From positions 5,933,501 to 5,997,500 of the forward strand of contig JABWDB010000009.1 of assembly GCA_019614645.1 (NCBI GenBank): DNA of 64,000 bases, written 5' to 3'. The translations under genes and the position numbers were made by a program. The notes below the pieces were generated by a model that did not search any database, had not been told where the DNA came from, and was given only the letters and a program-made list of their open reading frames with translations. The first letter of the stretch is position 1. The number at the start of each line of letters is the position of its first letter. The stretch is from Stratiolaelaps scimitus. Its lineage: Eukaryota; Arthropoda; Arachnida; Mesostigmata; Laelapidae. This document shows, piece by piece, positions 53,575-64,000 of the stretch.

Positions 53575-54472
53575 ACAGAATGATGTTGAATCTGTACTCG
53601 TTGTCACCTCAGTGTCCGGCGGAGTGGCGCGGAGCCTTGAATACAAGGCCGGTGTGGTAAAAATCCGCAAGGACACACACATGTACCGATTGTACTTGCG
53701 GGTTGTTTGTTAATGAGGATAGTTCTCTAACCGTTATAGCTCTGTCGAACCCTTGGGATGAGGGGATGAAGACGGCCAATCCCACCTAATCCCATATTAA
53801 ACCCCCTCCCCGCAACACCATTCCTCAAGGAGCTTCAGTAGGGGACAGCGCACACAGATACTCAGTATACACCTTTCAGGGAGAAAGAGAGATTCGGGGA
53901 TGCCACTAAGGTGTCTCGGAACAGGAAACACGTAAATGACAGGGTTGTAGAATGCGAGAGAGAGAGGGAGAGAGAGAGATGCCAGGACGCGGCTGATTAG
54001 GGCGGCACTCAAAATGGTTGTCACAGTGGGGCAGATCGTTTGAGAGTGTGGGCTCGCTGGTCACGGTGTGGGGAACCGGGCAGTGATGCAAGCCTCCAAA
54101 TATCAGGGAGGACCTGTAGCTATACTAACAGGCAAATAACTTAGGGATGCGAAAGGCGACGCTCCGGACGACTGGCGACCCTTTTTCTCTTGCCAAAACA
54201 TCGCCAGCCAGGTCATATCGGGCGCAACCGAGAATCACCGTTGAATGTCCCGGCAGTGGATTCACCGTCGTATGGAAGCGTTCGCCACATAGCTATAATA
54301 CTACAGTGGTGGCGGTACTGATAGCTTGACGTAGAACGATGTCGTCCCGTCGGGGCCCTGCAGCCACCTTCACCACCGACTTGACCACGGCCGGGCATTA
54401 ACGCCAACCAGCCTCGATGGCGTCTGCCCCTCGAGGTCAAACAGTCTCCCCCCAGCCCGCAGTCCTGTCGCT

Positions 54473-54473
54473 G

Positions 54474-54507
<34 letters not shown>

Positions 54508-54508
54508 T
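54473..54508. repeat. Compound (TC)n(AC)n microsatellite
   Basis: About 20 bases of TC alternation run directly into about 14 bases of AC alternation. Confidence 0.95.
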
Positions 54509-54777
54509 CAGTATATACAGCTAACAAATTGTGATGGCTGCTGGATGAATCTGCTGCATGGTAAGCAGCAAGAGCAAACCGGCGCGGCGCCGATGACCGC
54601 GATAACAGACGTGGACGACATGTCCTCGTCAACACACCGACTCGACACGGACGGATGAGGAGGGGGGGGGCAGAGCTCGAGACAAAATGAGACAATAGGC
54701 AACAGTAGCACAGTGGTGGGGGGGAAGGATTCAACAACAACAACGGGGGCAACTCTCAACCAACGAAGGAAGCGAGT

Positions 54778-54797
54778 GAGAGAGAGAGAGAGAGAGT
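54778..54797. repeat. (GA)10 microsatellite
   Basis: Uninterrupted GA alternation. Confidence 0.93.
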
Positions 54798-55488
54798 TGT
54801 CGAACAGAGATAATTTGTGTTACGTGTTCCGTGCGTGTAATTATTTAAGAATTAGCTGCACGATGACCACTTAGCTCAACGTTACCCATCCCTACAGAGT
54901 TTTCCATGAGAAAACGGCGAAAATTCGAATATATATGACTGAGGAATTGTGCCATATCTGGCACTATATGTAGACGAATGTGTACTCTCTTTTCAGCCGT
55001 GTTTTCTATATGAAAATGTACGTTCATGTATTATGGCGGAGGACGGTCGTATATCTTGACAATCCTAGCTGAGCCTCCCTCTCCGACGTTTGCTTATACC
55101 ATGCACAATTTCGATGAGATAATCTTACCAGCAGATGTCGTCGTTAAAGTATCTTGTCGACGCGCGCAGACAAAGTAGTTATATAGTTTACGTATTTTAT
55201 CTAGAATAATTCTAACTGAACTCTGTCAGGCGATTTTACAAGCAATCAAATACAATACAATCTCGTGTCACTAACAAATGAGTAGATGGACATGTTTGCC
55301 ATTTATTATTGCTGGTTCTGTTGTTGTCGCCGCCGCCGTCGCCGTTGTCTTGCTTAGACACAGAAGTGATGGGTAGAAGAGAGACGTAGAGAGAGAGAGA
55401 GCTGTATGTCTAGTTCCAGGCTCGCTTTATCGTGAACACGACAGGTGATAAGATACTCGTTGGGCGTTATTGTATTATATTATACAAT

Positions 55489-55506
55489 CAGCAGCAGCTG
55501 CTGCTG
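55489..55506. repeat. 18-bp palindrome of CAG and CTG triplets
   Basis: (CAG)3(CTG)3 is a perfect self-complementary sequence. It directly follows an ATTGTAT...ATACAAT inverted repeat (55470-55489). Confidence 0.9.
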
Positions 55507-56113
55507 TTCCTGCTTCAGCCTGCGAGTCACTACTCGCCGACCCCAGTGGGTGCCATATTCAGAGGGACGAGAGAGAAGCCAAGACAAGCAAATGAGACAA
55601 GAGCGCTGGCTGGTCGTCTCGCGCCAAGCTCGCTCACCGGTTGCTCTCCTGGTGGACGGCTCGGCTGGCGACATGGCCACCCACAACTCGAGCAGCCGGA
55701 GCGAAACGGCACACATACGCGCAACTAAGATATGACAGATGACGCCGATAGGCGCAAACAACAACAACACTAACTACAGCTACAACAACCGATTGACTGA
55801 CAGCAACAACAGCAGCGACAGGAGATACAATGAACTACATACTGTGAACAGCGGGGGGCAGCGTTAGCGAGATAAGTAAAAAGATGGCCTAGCTCGCCTC
55901 GCTGTTTCCATGATTGCGTGTTTCCCCTTAGTTGGCCTTTGCGCGGCACAGCTAAAGAGACAACGGGCTACGTTCATGGCGAATTGCAAGGAGCAGCGGG
56001 CAGGCAGGGTCGTGTGTGGCGCTGGCTGTGTACGGCACATCCGCGTACGTACCTAACAGCATACGCAACGGCGAGGAGTGTGTTCACGCGAGGTCGGTGC
56101 ATGCCGTATGTAC

Positions 56114-56135
56114 ATATATATATATATATATATAT
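56114..56135. repeat. (AT)11 microsatellite
   Basis: Uninterrupted AT alternation. Confidence 0.93.
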
Positions 56136-57177
56136 CGGGCGAGCGACTGGCCTGGCAAGCAAACGAGCGCTAAACAGAGCCGAGGCGCGGCGGTTGCCTC
56201 GTGACGCAAAATCCCTCCCTCACAATCCACCTTCTTCCGGCGAGGCGTACAATTTGGGGGCTTCCTCCTTTTAGGACAAGGAAGCGGTGGGGTCAAACTT
56301 GGGGGTGAGACAAGTTGTGAGGCGTGGAGAACGCAAAGCCCCGTACCGATCCAACGGGAGAGGAGGGTACTAGTAGGAAGAGGTTGAGGGGAGCACTCCG
56401 GGGGGTCCATGGGGAACCCCGTGCTTACGTTGTATTGGGCCAGTCGGTCAGACACGCGGATGGGGGGGGGGGTCGGCTAACGCGAACCGCGAGCAACGAC
56501 TCGGCACTACACTGCCGCTACCCAGCGCGAGGTCATCGAGTGACCTTGAGAAATACTGGGGCTCGCTTCCCTCCTCCTCGAGGCCCGCGAGGGAATGCGC
56601 GGCTGGTGAGCTGCTGCTGCTGCTGCTGCTACTGCCTTCGCAACCTTAGCCTTAGTAGGAGCGGCGGCAGCGGAAGCGGTTGATGCAATGTGCTGCTGAA
56701 AAGGTAGTATCAACCTAAGAGGGCCCACCGGGAAGTGGCAAGAGACTGTCTGTTGGGGGTGTATGTGTGCGCACTCGAGTTAGAACACTAAAGTGAGGAG
56801 TTGGGGCAGCTGGCTGAGGCGTGCAATAGCTATGGCGGTGTGTGGCGGAGCAATAGCGGTCCAGCCAGCCGGTGCGGGTGAGGGCTCGAGTTGCGTTCGT
56901 TGAGCAACCCTCCCACGCACTGTACGAGTTCCGCTTCATGCTCGATACCGGCCGGTTCCCTGGGCAGAGTCAGTCGGCGGCCGGATCGGCGGCTGACGCT
57001 CGTTCGTCTGTCCGTTCGTTCGCTTGCTGACTCCTTCTACTATTATCGTCGTGGTGTGGCGGGCGATCAGGTTAGCCAGCGAGTCAGGTACATGCGTCAA
57101 TTAGCTCCTGATGAGCGGCCGCACAGCGCGAATGTTAGCGAGGCTACGAACAACAACTACGGTCCGTGCTGCTCCTG

Positions 57178-57211
57178 CGGTTGCCTTCGGCTCAGGCCGA
57201 AACGGCAACCG
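57178..57211. repeat. 14-bp hairpin with a two-base bulge
   Basis: CGGTTGCC (57178-57185) pairs with GGCAACCG (57204-57211), and TTCGGC (57186-57191) with GCCGAA (57196-57201), around a TCAG loop. Two unpaired bases sit on the 3' arm. Confidence 0.85.
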
Positions 57212-57993
57212 AGTTGCTCCTCACGACTCATAACTAAACCAGAACTATTATTGTCCCCGTAATGTTTGGTCTCATCTGGACCGTGAACCCCGGGCCCTCC
57301 GAAAGGACAGCACGATCAGCGGCAGCGGCAGAGGCAGCAGCAGCCGACGGAGATACTAACACTGCAAACGTAACACGATAACTATCACTAAATCCAGTTC
57401 CGCATCTCACCCCAAGCCGTCTTGACGACAACTAGCGCTATAACAAAAAGTACGACCATAGTAAAACCGTTGTTTGTAGTGTTGGTTCTCGCACGGACGA
57501 GGCGGTAACTTCATCCGCGTTAACAAGTCGACCTGAGGCATAGAGTAGATGCAGCTACGATGAGACCGAATCAGAGACAAAAGCAGAACGCGCCGACGAA
57601 GGGTCAGGCAGTTTGATAGAGGAGACAGGCGAACGCGAAGATGGACTCGGTGTCCCAAATATTGGGACGACTCCCAGTATAGCTGCAAACACACGTGCCT
57701 CCGATCTCTTTCCCAGCCGGCTCCCTTACCACCCTCTCCACCCGCGTTCTCTTCTCCTATCGTGGAAGCATCGACGATCTGACCCGTTACCAGCGTTATC
57801 GGTGAAGCACCAGCTGTATTGAGAGGGTCTCTACGGTGAGCGTCGCCTCAATCTAGGGAGACACGAGCCGGGGCCGTCGACCGCAAACTGCCTACGCCGC
57901 CGTCTTCGACACGGCATCGCGAGGCACGCCAGGACGATCCGATAGAGAGTGCAGCGCCCAACTGGGACGGGGTGCTAACTGGCGGACGCGTGG
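57212..57993. other. Unique sequence, nothing recognised
   Basis: GC-moderate, with short frames on both strands and no microsatellite of note. Confidence 0.5.
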
Positions 57994-58266
57994 ATGCCAC
58001 GCAGGCCACTAGGCCAAGTCTGGCCAGAGCGCGTGGACGCTGTCGGATTCTCGTCGGACTCACGAACGACGCAAAGGTGGATACCAAACACGAAGCCGCG
58101 GGTCGGCAAGTTCTCTGACTTGCCCCAGTTTCGTCAGACCGCCACAAGCATTGCTGTTTCGGGTGACGGCAGCGCCGCGGCCCGGGGGTCTTGCGAGGAG
58201 ACCATAACAAACAACGATGCCAACAGTGGCAGACCTACTGGCCCCTTCCGATGTACGAGGCATTGA
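57994..58266 (+). CDS. Candidate ORF, 90 aa, polar, unknown
   Basis: An ATG at 57994 starts MPRRPLGQVWPERVDAVGFS and runs to TGA without any simple repeat. Codon use is even, with many G/C third positions. The C-terminal half (GDGSAAARGSCEETITNNDA) looks disordered. The frame ends where the sequence turns sharply AT-rich, as expected of a coding 3' end followed by non-coding DNA. The opposite strand is also open over most of the region (58210-57848). No domain is recognised. Confidence 0.2.
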   Translation: MPRRPLGQVWPERVDAVGFSSDSRTTQRWIPNTKPRVGKFSDLPQFRQTATSIAVSGDGSAAARGSCEETITNNDANSGRPTGPFRCTRH

Positions 58267-58531
58267 ACTGACATGAGAAAGACCTAAATTCGCCACACGA
58301 CGAGAAGGTCAAAGGCTTGTTTAGCGTATCTTCTTAATTGAATCATATGGAACGTGCCAATTGTGCAGATCGTTACCTGATTATTTCGTAACATATAGCA
58401 GATGAAATATACGTATGTATATTGCTAAAAAATATTTGGGAGAATGCACAGCATTGAGGGGATGTAACGAAACGTTTCTAGCGGCAGCCAGTTTTGTTAT
58501 TTACCTGTTATTTGAACAGCGTATTAGCGGT

Positions 58532-58535
<4 letters not shown>

Positions 58536-58572
<37 letters not shown>
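58536..58572. repeat. (TA)18 microsatellite
   Basis: Uninterrupted TA alternation. Confidence 0.95.
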
Positions 58573-58575
<3 letters not shown>

Positions 58576-58673
58576 TAGTTTGGACTTCAGTAGTTATATT
58601 GGTTGTAGAATTAATATAATTGCTTTTCAGACTGAAATTTATAAAAGTTCTACAACTGAGGTGTTTCCAAAGC

Positions 58674-58675
<2 letters not shown>

Positions 58676-58715
<40 letters not shown>
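58676..58715. repeat. (AT)20 microsatellite
   Basis: The longest AT tract in the window. Confidence 0.95.
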
Positions 58716-58720
<5 letters not shown>

Positions 58721-59531
58721 TAGAGTTACTACGACTAGCCTAGACTGCGTTTCTTCACGTGAGTCGAAGATATAATAGTAAATAACTATCTCACTCTGTA
58801 GCCACTATCTCGTCAACTAATTAGTGACGCACACTAATCGATCAACAGGACATATATTCCCACTGTCCCTGTCTAGCCAAGTTACAACCAAGGGCTTGGA
58901 TTGCACGGCGGGGAAAAAAGACCCGCCTGAGCTTGACTCTAGTCTGTCCAATCTACTCATTTAACTAGCATTGGCTCGCTCATATGTGGCTCAATTGACG
59001 CCTTTCCACAAATTGAATCGCACGAGCGTCGCTCTGTGGCATTTGCGGACCCGTTTTACAAGAACAGCCCTTCCTCAACCGAAGTCATTTCCATTAGCCT
59101 GACCCTGATACAACAAGTATCATCTGTCCACAAGTAGCCACAGCTCTCAACCTCTGGAAACGAATCCTCGCCTCACAACTTTGTATGAGTCTCGTCGATT
59201 TTCGCCAAATGATCACTTCTGTATTCTGTGAACAGCAAGCAGTACGGAAGCTGCTGACTTCCCTGTCCCCGAGCTGTCTATCGCGTCTGGCGCGTGCAGT
59301 AATTTAAAACGGCTGCTGTCTTGTGGCGGTCCGACATACTCGGCTGTCTGTGCGAATCCCTTCGCGCCTTGCTCATGCAGAGGTACAAGGGAAGTCGCGT
59401 TCCCCTTCCTTTGGTTTTTCAACCCTCTTCCGATAACGACGAACGCGCTGCAGCATCGTTCAGCAGCCAATCGGTTCGAGTGTGATGGAGGCCGCTTGCA
59501 AAACGCATCATAGGACGGGGGCGTCGCACAC

Positions 59532-59951
59532 ATGGGCAAGAACAAAACTCAAATGGCGGACTGTAACTTTTCGAGCTGTATCAACAACCCCCATGTGTAT
59601 ACTGGTGTGTTTGGTAGTCGTATTGGGCATTGGGCGGGAATTTTTGTGCCCTCGCATTCGGTGGCCAGCCCAACCGGGCTCACCCGGTCCACCGTCCCAC
59701 TGCGTCTCATCGTCAGCGTTCAAATGAACGTGAGGTCGCGGGTTGGGTCGACTTTTTTCTCATCCCTTCGAAACTTCGAAATGGCTCGAAGCTCGCGCGA
59801 AACTGCTGAGGCGCAAGGAGCCCCATTGGCGGTTGTGGCCGATTCGAATAAGAGACCCGATCGGACGCCTGCTGAGTGGGGCGCAGTGGGGTCCGGGGGG
59901 CACTCACGACGCGACTGCACTTGCAGCCACCGAGTGCAACCTAGATGCTAA
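59532..59951 (+). CDS. Candidate ORF, 139 aa, unknown
   Basis: An ATG in good context (CACATGG) at 59532 starts MGKNKTQMADCNFSSCINNP. A Gly/Trp/Phe segment (GSRIGHWAGIFVP) follows, then a polar C-terminal half, ending HRVQPRC before TAG. No repeats are involved. It ends tail to tail with the minus-strand candidate at 60513-59941, sharing 11 bases. I recognise no family, and a handful of frames this long are expected by chance. Confidence 0.16.
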   Translation: MGKNKTQMADCNFSSCINNPHVYTGVFGSRIGHWAGIFVPSHSVASPTGLTRSTVPLRLIVSVQMNVRSRVGSTFFSSLRNFEMARSSRETAEAQGAPLAVVADSNKRPDRTPAEWGAVGSGGHSRRDCTCSHRVQPRC

Positions 59952-60513
59952 AAGTAGCAGCAGTTGTAGTTGTAGCGTTGTCGACACCAACAACGCGAAC
60001 GAGAGATATGAAAGCAATGTTGTTCATTATTGGAAACTGCAAACCCCCGCGCCCTAGTCCCCTACGCCTTAGCAGACAGGGCGCTCGCATGACTTCGCTC
60101 ATGCTGGCACAGTTCGTTCCACGGTCCGTCCTCTTGCGTTTTACTCGGGCCCTGATTAGCGTGTTGGAGCCGTGGCTCCTTTGAGGGGTAGTAGAATCTT
60201 GGCAGACCCGGGAAACGATGCGGAAAATGGCATCTGTGTAACTGAGCAAGAGAGAGAGATTGAGAGAGAGAGAAACTCGGAAAGGACTCAGGGTACGGCC
60301 GTGTCCCTCAGGGCAGGAGGACTTTAGCCGTCCGTTGGCAGTAACACACCTCGTCGGTTCGGATTTGATGACGTCCACGCTCACCGCTGCCAACTCATGA
60401 TAATCTAGCCTCCATTCACCTCCCCACCCAGCGTGACCATGTCGTAGACAATCATTTGTCCTGCCTTTGTCCACAACTAGAATTTCGGCAAATTCGTTCG
60501 AGTTATTCACCAT
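59941..60513 (-). CDS. Candidate ORF, 190 aa, longest repeat-poor frame with an ATG
   Basis: An ATG in good context (AAATGG) at 60513-60511 starts MVNNSNEFAEILVVDKGRTN and reaches a stop at 59941. It crosses only a short CT-rich patch (FRVSLSLNLSLLLS, near residues 78-91) that could pass for a membrane segment but is repeat-derived. It continues with DAIFRIVSRVCQDS and a basic patch (RARVKRKRTDRG) and ends in Thr/Ala. About one frame of this length is expected in random DNA of this size, so it is a lead rather than a gene. Confidence 0.18.
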   Translation of the reverse strand: MVNNSNEFAEILVVDKGRTNDCLRHGHAGWGGEWRLDYHELAAVSVDVIKSEPTRCVTANGRLKSSCPEGHGRTLSPFRVSLSLNLSLLLSYTDAIFRIVSRVCQDSTTPQRSHGSNTLIRARVKRKRTDRGTNCASMSEVMRAPCLLRRRGLGRGGLQFPIMNNIAFISLVRVVGVDNATTTTAATFSI

Positions 60514-61479
60514 TTGCTAAATATTTTTCGCGTACCCTTCTCATCTGACCTACCAAAGACTACCTCACTAACGAATGCGTCTGTATCGAAGTAGAAGGCA
60601 ACACGCTTACTTTGATGACGTTTTCAATTCATTCGGACAGACACACACATACGTATACTGACGTCTATCGCCCATCTACATGACATTATGTAATTGGCCA
60701 TGTATCCACCTGATTGGTAGCATCGAGAAGTCATCGAAAAGCATCGCCTTGTTCCCAGTGGCCGTTCCTCCATATGCGGAGTGAATGACATTAAAATTTC
60801 GAAGCGTCTTACATGCGTGCAAAGCATATTTGCCAGCTTTCGTGATCGAGCCGACCATGGACTTCGCCGCAACAATCAAATGACCTCGTTCGCAATGCTT
60901 AATGTTCGAGATGACTTTTACAAGTCAGCGACACAAAACTGCACTTACATGAGCCTCTCTTTGAAATTGCACCATCGTACTCGTGTCGTGCGTCTGGCCG
61001 CATAGCAGAATGTCGATCTGTACAAGGCGACCTCCACTTTATATCGTATTTGCAGAAGGCCAATAGGAGACAATAGGAGAAGGATGTGGGAGAGCTGGCT
61101 CGAGGTTCGCCGAAGCCTCGCCAGGCGGCGCCACCGGGACATCGGGCGAGTTTCGAGAATCCCTTACAATGGAGTGAACTAATCTCTGGTCGTCGTGACG
61201 GTTCGGATGGTGATAGCCAAAAATGAAAGCAAGGCTGAACCTTAATCTATATACGTCAAGAAGTATCTCTTAAAAGAATGATAACATAGGTAATCACACC
61301 TCAACGAGCTTGAATGAGGGATAATGCTTTTCCACGATATTATAACACGTTCCGCTCTTGTTAGACGATGGTGGTAGGCGGTTGTTCTGACGAACAGGCC
61401 GCATAACGAGGACCACGTATCTCAAAATCACGTCTCCGCCGAACGTCGTAATATTGATAATACAACGAACTAATATATC

Positions 61480-61510
<31 letters not shown>

Positions 61511-63952
61511 TCGTCTGCATCGTCAAGTGCGAATAGTAACTTTCTAGATACATAAAAAAATAATGTATACTGAATATACTTGAATACACTTATCGTGCTG
61601 CTGGCCTGGTAGTTTCACAGGCTAATGAGCAGCGGCCAACATAGAGTACAAATTATTTCAGGGAATGTCTTAACCATTAGTAAACAGTGTACTTAACTCA
61701 AAACGATTACAGACTCTGATAGTCAATAGCGATCTCGATGTCCACAGCATTTACCAACTGACAATACTGAGCCGAAGGCCATTTGTACATTGATACCCAT
61801 CGGAGGTTTCAGAAATACACATTAGCCCTTATAAGTCAGCCAACGCACGGCGTTCTATCGTACAGCCGAATCCTTCAAGACGACTTGTTCCTCCGCAAAA
61901 GTTATTCGATTCCCACGGTGTTTGTTGCAAGTGTGCGGCGTGTTCAAGGCGTATCCAAGTAAAAAAAGATGTTCAATTTCGCAATTCAATTTCGCAGCTG
62001 CGCTGCGAAATTATGTCAATTTGTCAGCCCTTCCTCTTCGTGCAAAGGTCTTTAAACAAGGTTCTGCAAAGTCCTTCAAACAATGCCGATCATCATGCCC
62101 GCGTTCAAGTTTATGCTTGTACCACGTCTGTCGTTTGGTTAACTATCTCAAGCCTCTGGGAGATCATTTTCCCAGCGAGATTCATTGACTATAGTAATGA
62201 ACTGTATGGGCTATATGATAGTAAAATATACAAAATCTCGACACGGAGACACGCGCGACTGTTTTAGGCATAGATGGCGTTATATTAGCGTTATTCGTTA
62301 ATAACATATAATATTTTAAGAGCTACTTCTGTTACCAGTGATCCCCGTTTAATGAGCACAATTATGGTCGCGATGGTTCAATTTTGTTCTTCGTGTTCTA
62401 CGCTTGATTTCGTGTGCACAGTTTGTTCGCGTATTGGACACTTGATATATTTCTAGATTCGGGTTTCTTCATTGCTGTTCTTGTTGTTGAATTAGCACAT
62501 TTTTTGATCAGCCACTCCAAAAGTGTCAGACCCTGACTACAGAGAGGGGGTCCAATTTACACGAATATGTTATCGAGATGCGTCCGTTTTCGATAGGCAT
62601 TCGCTACGCAAGTATCGCGTTGGTGATTAGCACGCATCAAGGTAGGAGTCATCTGTCTCACTGGCGCAAAATTAATTCGACTTTCCCTCACAAACGACGA
62701 CGATGATGCGACGACATTTTTTCGGACGCCCAAAACGGAATCTAGATATGTTTCAGCTAGACGAAGCAGTCGGTGCTTCTAAAGCTTTCGAAAGTATACA
62801 GAGGTTTAACATCTACGATGGTAGAAACGGTGGACTCATAATCTTCATTGTCACGGAATACTATTGGCTATTTTCCCTTTTCACCTATTTATCATTAGAC
62901 GCATTTTTTGAAATCAGAGGATTACACTTACATTATCGACCAGGAGTTTGGTCTGATCAGCGTTGGGCCACAGAAGAACCATGGGAGGTCCTTGCAGACT
63001 GAACTGGACTTTGTCCAGCTCCGCTAGAAGACACCACTTGAGGGGGACTAGCTCCGATGCCGCACAAGTCGAACGATTTCTAGACTTCTATATAAGTCTT
63101 CTATTTGTTCTCCGACTTTTTCTTGAGTCGGTTGCGTTGATTTGTTTCTATCTTCGTACGATAATTTCCTTGTCTTCGACCACGTTTTCACCTTGTTGCG
63201 ATTTAGCCTTGAATGGGTCAGGGCTGTCCAAGAATCCCCCACTGACTGGTTGATGACCGCCGCGAAATATCGGCCGAACTACCCGATACCTGCGGCCAGT
63301 CGGACAATTGAACGACGAACTCGATCGGGATCGAGTCGACAGTCAAACGTAAAATCGTTGAAACGACGTAATCGCAAAAGGTCACCCAATCACGCACAGT
63401 ACTCTGACTTAATCTATCGACCAAGCGCTCATTCTCTTCGTCACCGACATCCTTGCATCCGCTTCAACGATTTTTTTTGACGAGGGCGACCGTACACAGG
63501 ATTCGTTGTGCGGTTTAATCCAGCGTTTGAAGTCGATGTCTCGACGATCAACAGGATAGCGGTTTGGCGATCTTCCACCTGACACTTGGCGAAATTCGAG
63601 GCAAACCTTCGATGCAGGATAATCAAGGACACGACTGGGAAATCGGCAGAACGTCAGGAGATCTATATGGCTTGTTGCCGGCGTGCTCCTTATCGTCGCT
63701 TGTGTCACTTGTCCTGTAGAAGGGTTTTGTGGCCTCGCTCAGGCCTTTGACATTCGTAGGGGGAATGCGTTCAGTTGTCCGAGGGCATTGAAGCTGAGGA
63801 GTAGGAACACAGTGAGGTGCCAAATAGTGGGGTAACAAGAAGAAGGAGAACAACAACAACAGTGCGATGATGAAGAGCCATGAGAGCAGTGACAACTGCA
63901 ACAAGAACGGCAACTTAATCCACGGAGACAGCGCGAGAGTAAGACAGACAAA
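60514..63952. other. AT-rich, repeat-poor sequence, no gene recognised
   Basis: One TA tract (61483-61510) is the only sizeable repeat before the final GA tract. Frames of 60-112 codons occur on both strands, including a hydrophobic one at 62703-63002, without ATG-plus-splice support or domains. Confidence 0.5.
61483..61510. repeat. (AT)14 microsatellite
   Basis: Uninterrupted AT alternation. Confidence 0.95.
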
Positions 63953-63979
63953 TAGAGAGAGAGAGAGAGAGAGATAGAG
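63953..63979. repeat. (GA)n microsatellite at the window end
   Basis: GA alternation with a single TA interruption, preceded by CAA/AAC triplets at 63850-63865. Confidence 0.95.
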
Positions 63980-64000
63980 TGGAACTGAACGGCGTGCGAA

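Larger units (their letters stand above)
53575..57177. other. Mixed DNA, repeats at intervals, no gene supported
   Basis: TC/AC compound 54473-54508, G-rich spots 54659-54669 and 56462-56472, GA 54778-54797, an 18-base palindrome 55489-55506, TA 56114-56135 and CTG 56612-56630. 54850-55300 is AT-rich and unique. A plus-strand frame at 56891-57262 is even in composition, but it starts with TTG and has no splice support; its first ATG is at 57087. Confidence 0.5.
58267..59531. other. AT-rich non-coding stretch with two long TA tracts
   Basis: Two (TA)n tracts (58536-58572, 58676-58715) lie 103 bases apart. From 58730 to 59200 the sequence is unique. A 110-codon minus-strand frame (59545-59213) starts with a non-ATG codon and has no support. 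Confidence 0.5.

Noticed and set aside
56891..57262. 123-codon plus-strand frame
   Set aside because: TTG start and no splice signals. Only the ATG at 57087 would be usable, leaving 57 residues partly formed by a hairpin.
1..64000. CRISPR array, prokaryotic operon, rRNA, telomeric repeat or viral gene
   Set aside because: No regularly spaced direct repeats, no ribosome-site-led gene strings, no rRNA-like sequence, no TTAGG or TTAGGG arrays, and no polymerase or capsid motif seen in any frame.

Overview
This window looks like nuclear DNA of a eukaryote, most likely an arthropod. That is an inference from several signs. There are no prokaryote-style operons and no long convincing reading frame. 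CpG is not depleted. Simple repeats are extremely dense: (TA)n, (GA)n/(CT)n, and mixed CAA/CAG or TTG/CTG triplets. Two copies of a tRNA-headed SINE are present. A mite or other arachnid is possible, but nothing here proves it.

No gene can be named. Random sequence of this size and composition should give dozens of open frames over 100 codons, so frame length alone is not evidence. Most of the longest frames run through repeats (Ile-Tyr, Arg-Glu, Ser-Leu, poly-Leu, poly-Asn/Ser) and were rejected. I list a limited set of coding candidates, each backed by something besides openness (a splice site, an ATG, codon composition, a membrane segment), all at low confidence. The best is a minus-strand terminal exon at 33538-33777. 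It has a good acceptor, about 71% G/C in third positions, a poly(A) signal about 300 bases downstream, and two hairpins in the inferred 3' UTR.

Layout. 1-2137 is mostly unique sequence and ends in a SINE with target-site duplications. 2138-7620 is dense in microsatellites and holds a second SINE copy; a CpG-rich stretch at 5830-6340 could be a promoter with a first exon. 7620-10850 is mainly unique, with two overlapping minus-strand frames, an exon-like segment ending in a consensus donor, and a cluster of palindromes. 10850-13100 is triplet-rich. 13100-24200 is mixed unique sequence with (TA)n tracts and a few exon-like segments. 24200-31300 is triplet- and GA-rich. 31300-34300 is repeat-poor and holds the best coding candidate. 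34300-43160 is again repeat-dense, with a G-run cluster at 36110-36268 and a CAA-dominated block from about 41.1 to 43.2 kb. 43160-50700 is mixed. 50700-57300 is GC- and repeat-rich. 57300-64000 is the most AT-rich, least repetitive part, with two convergent overlapping frames near 59.9 kb.

I see no defence system, CRISPR array, rRNA, intact tRNA, or recognisable transposase or reverse transcriptase. The clearest supported items are the SINE family and a set of perfect or near-perfect inverted repeats whose function is unknown.
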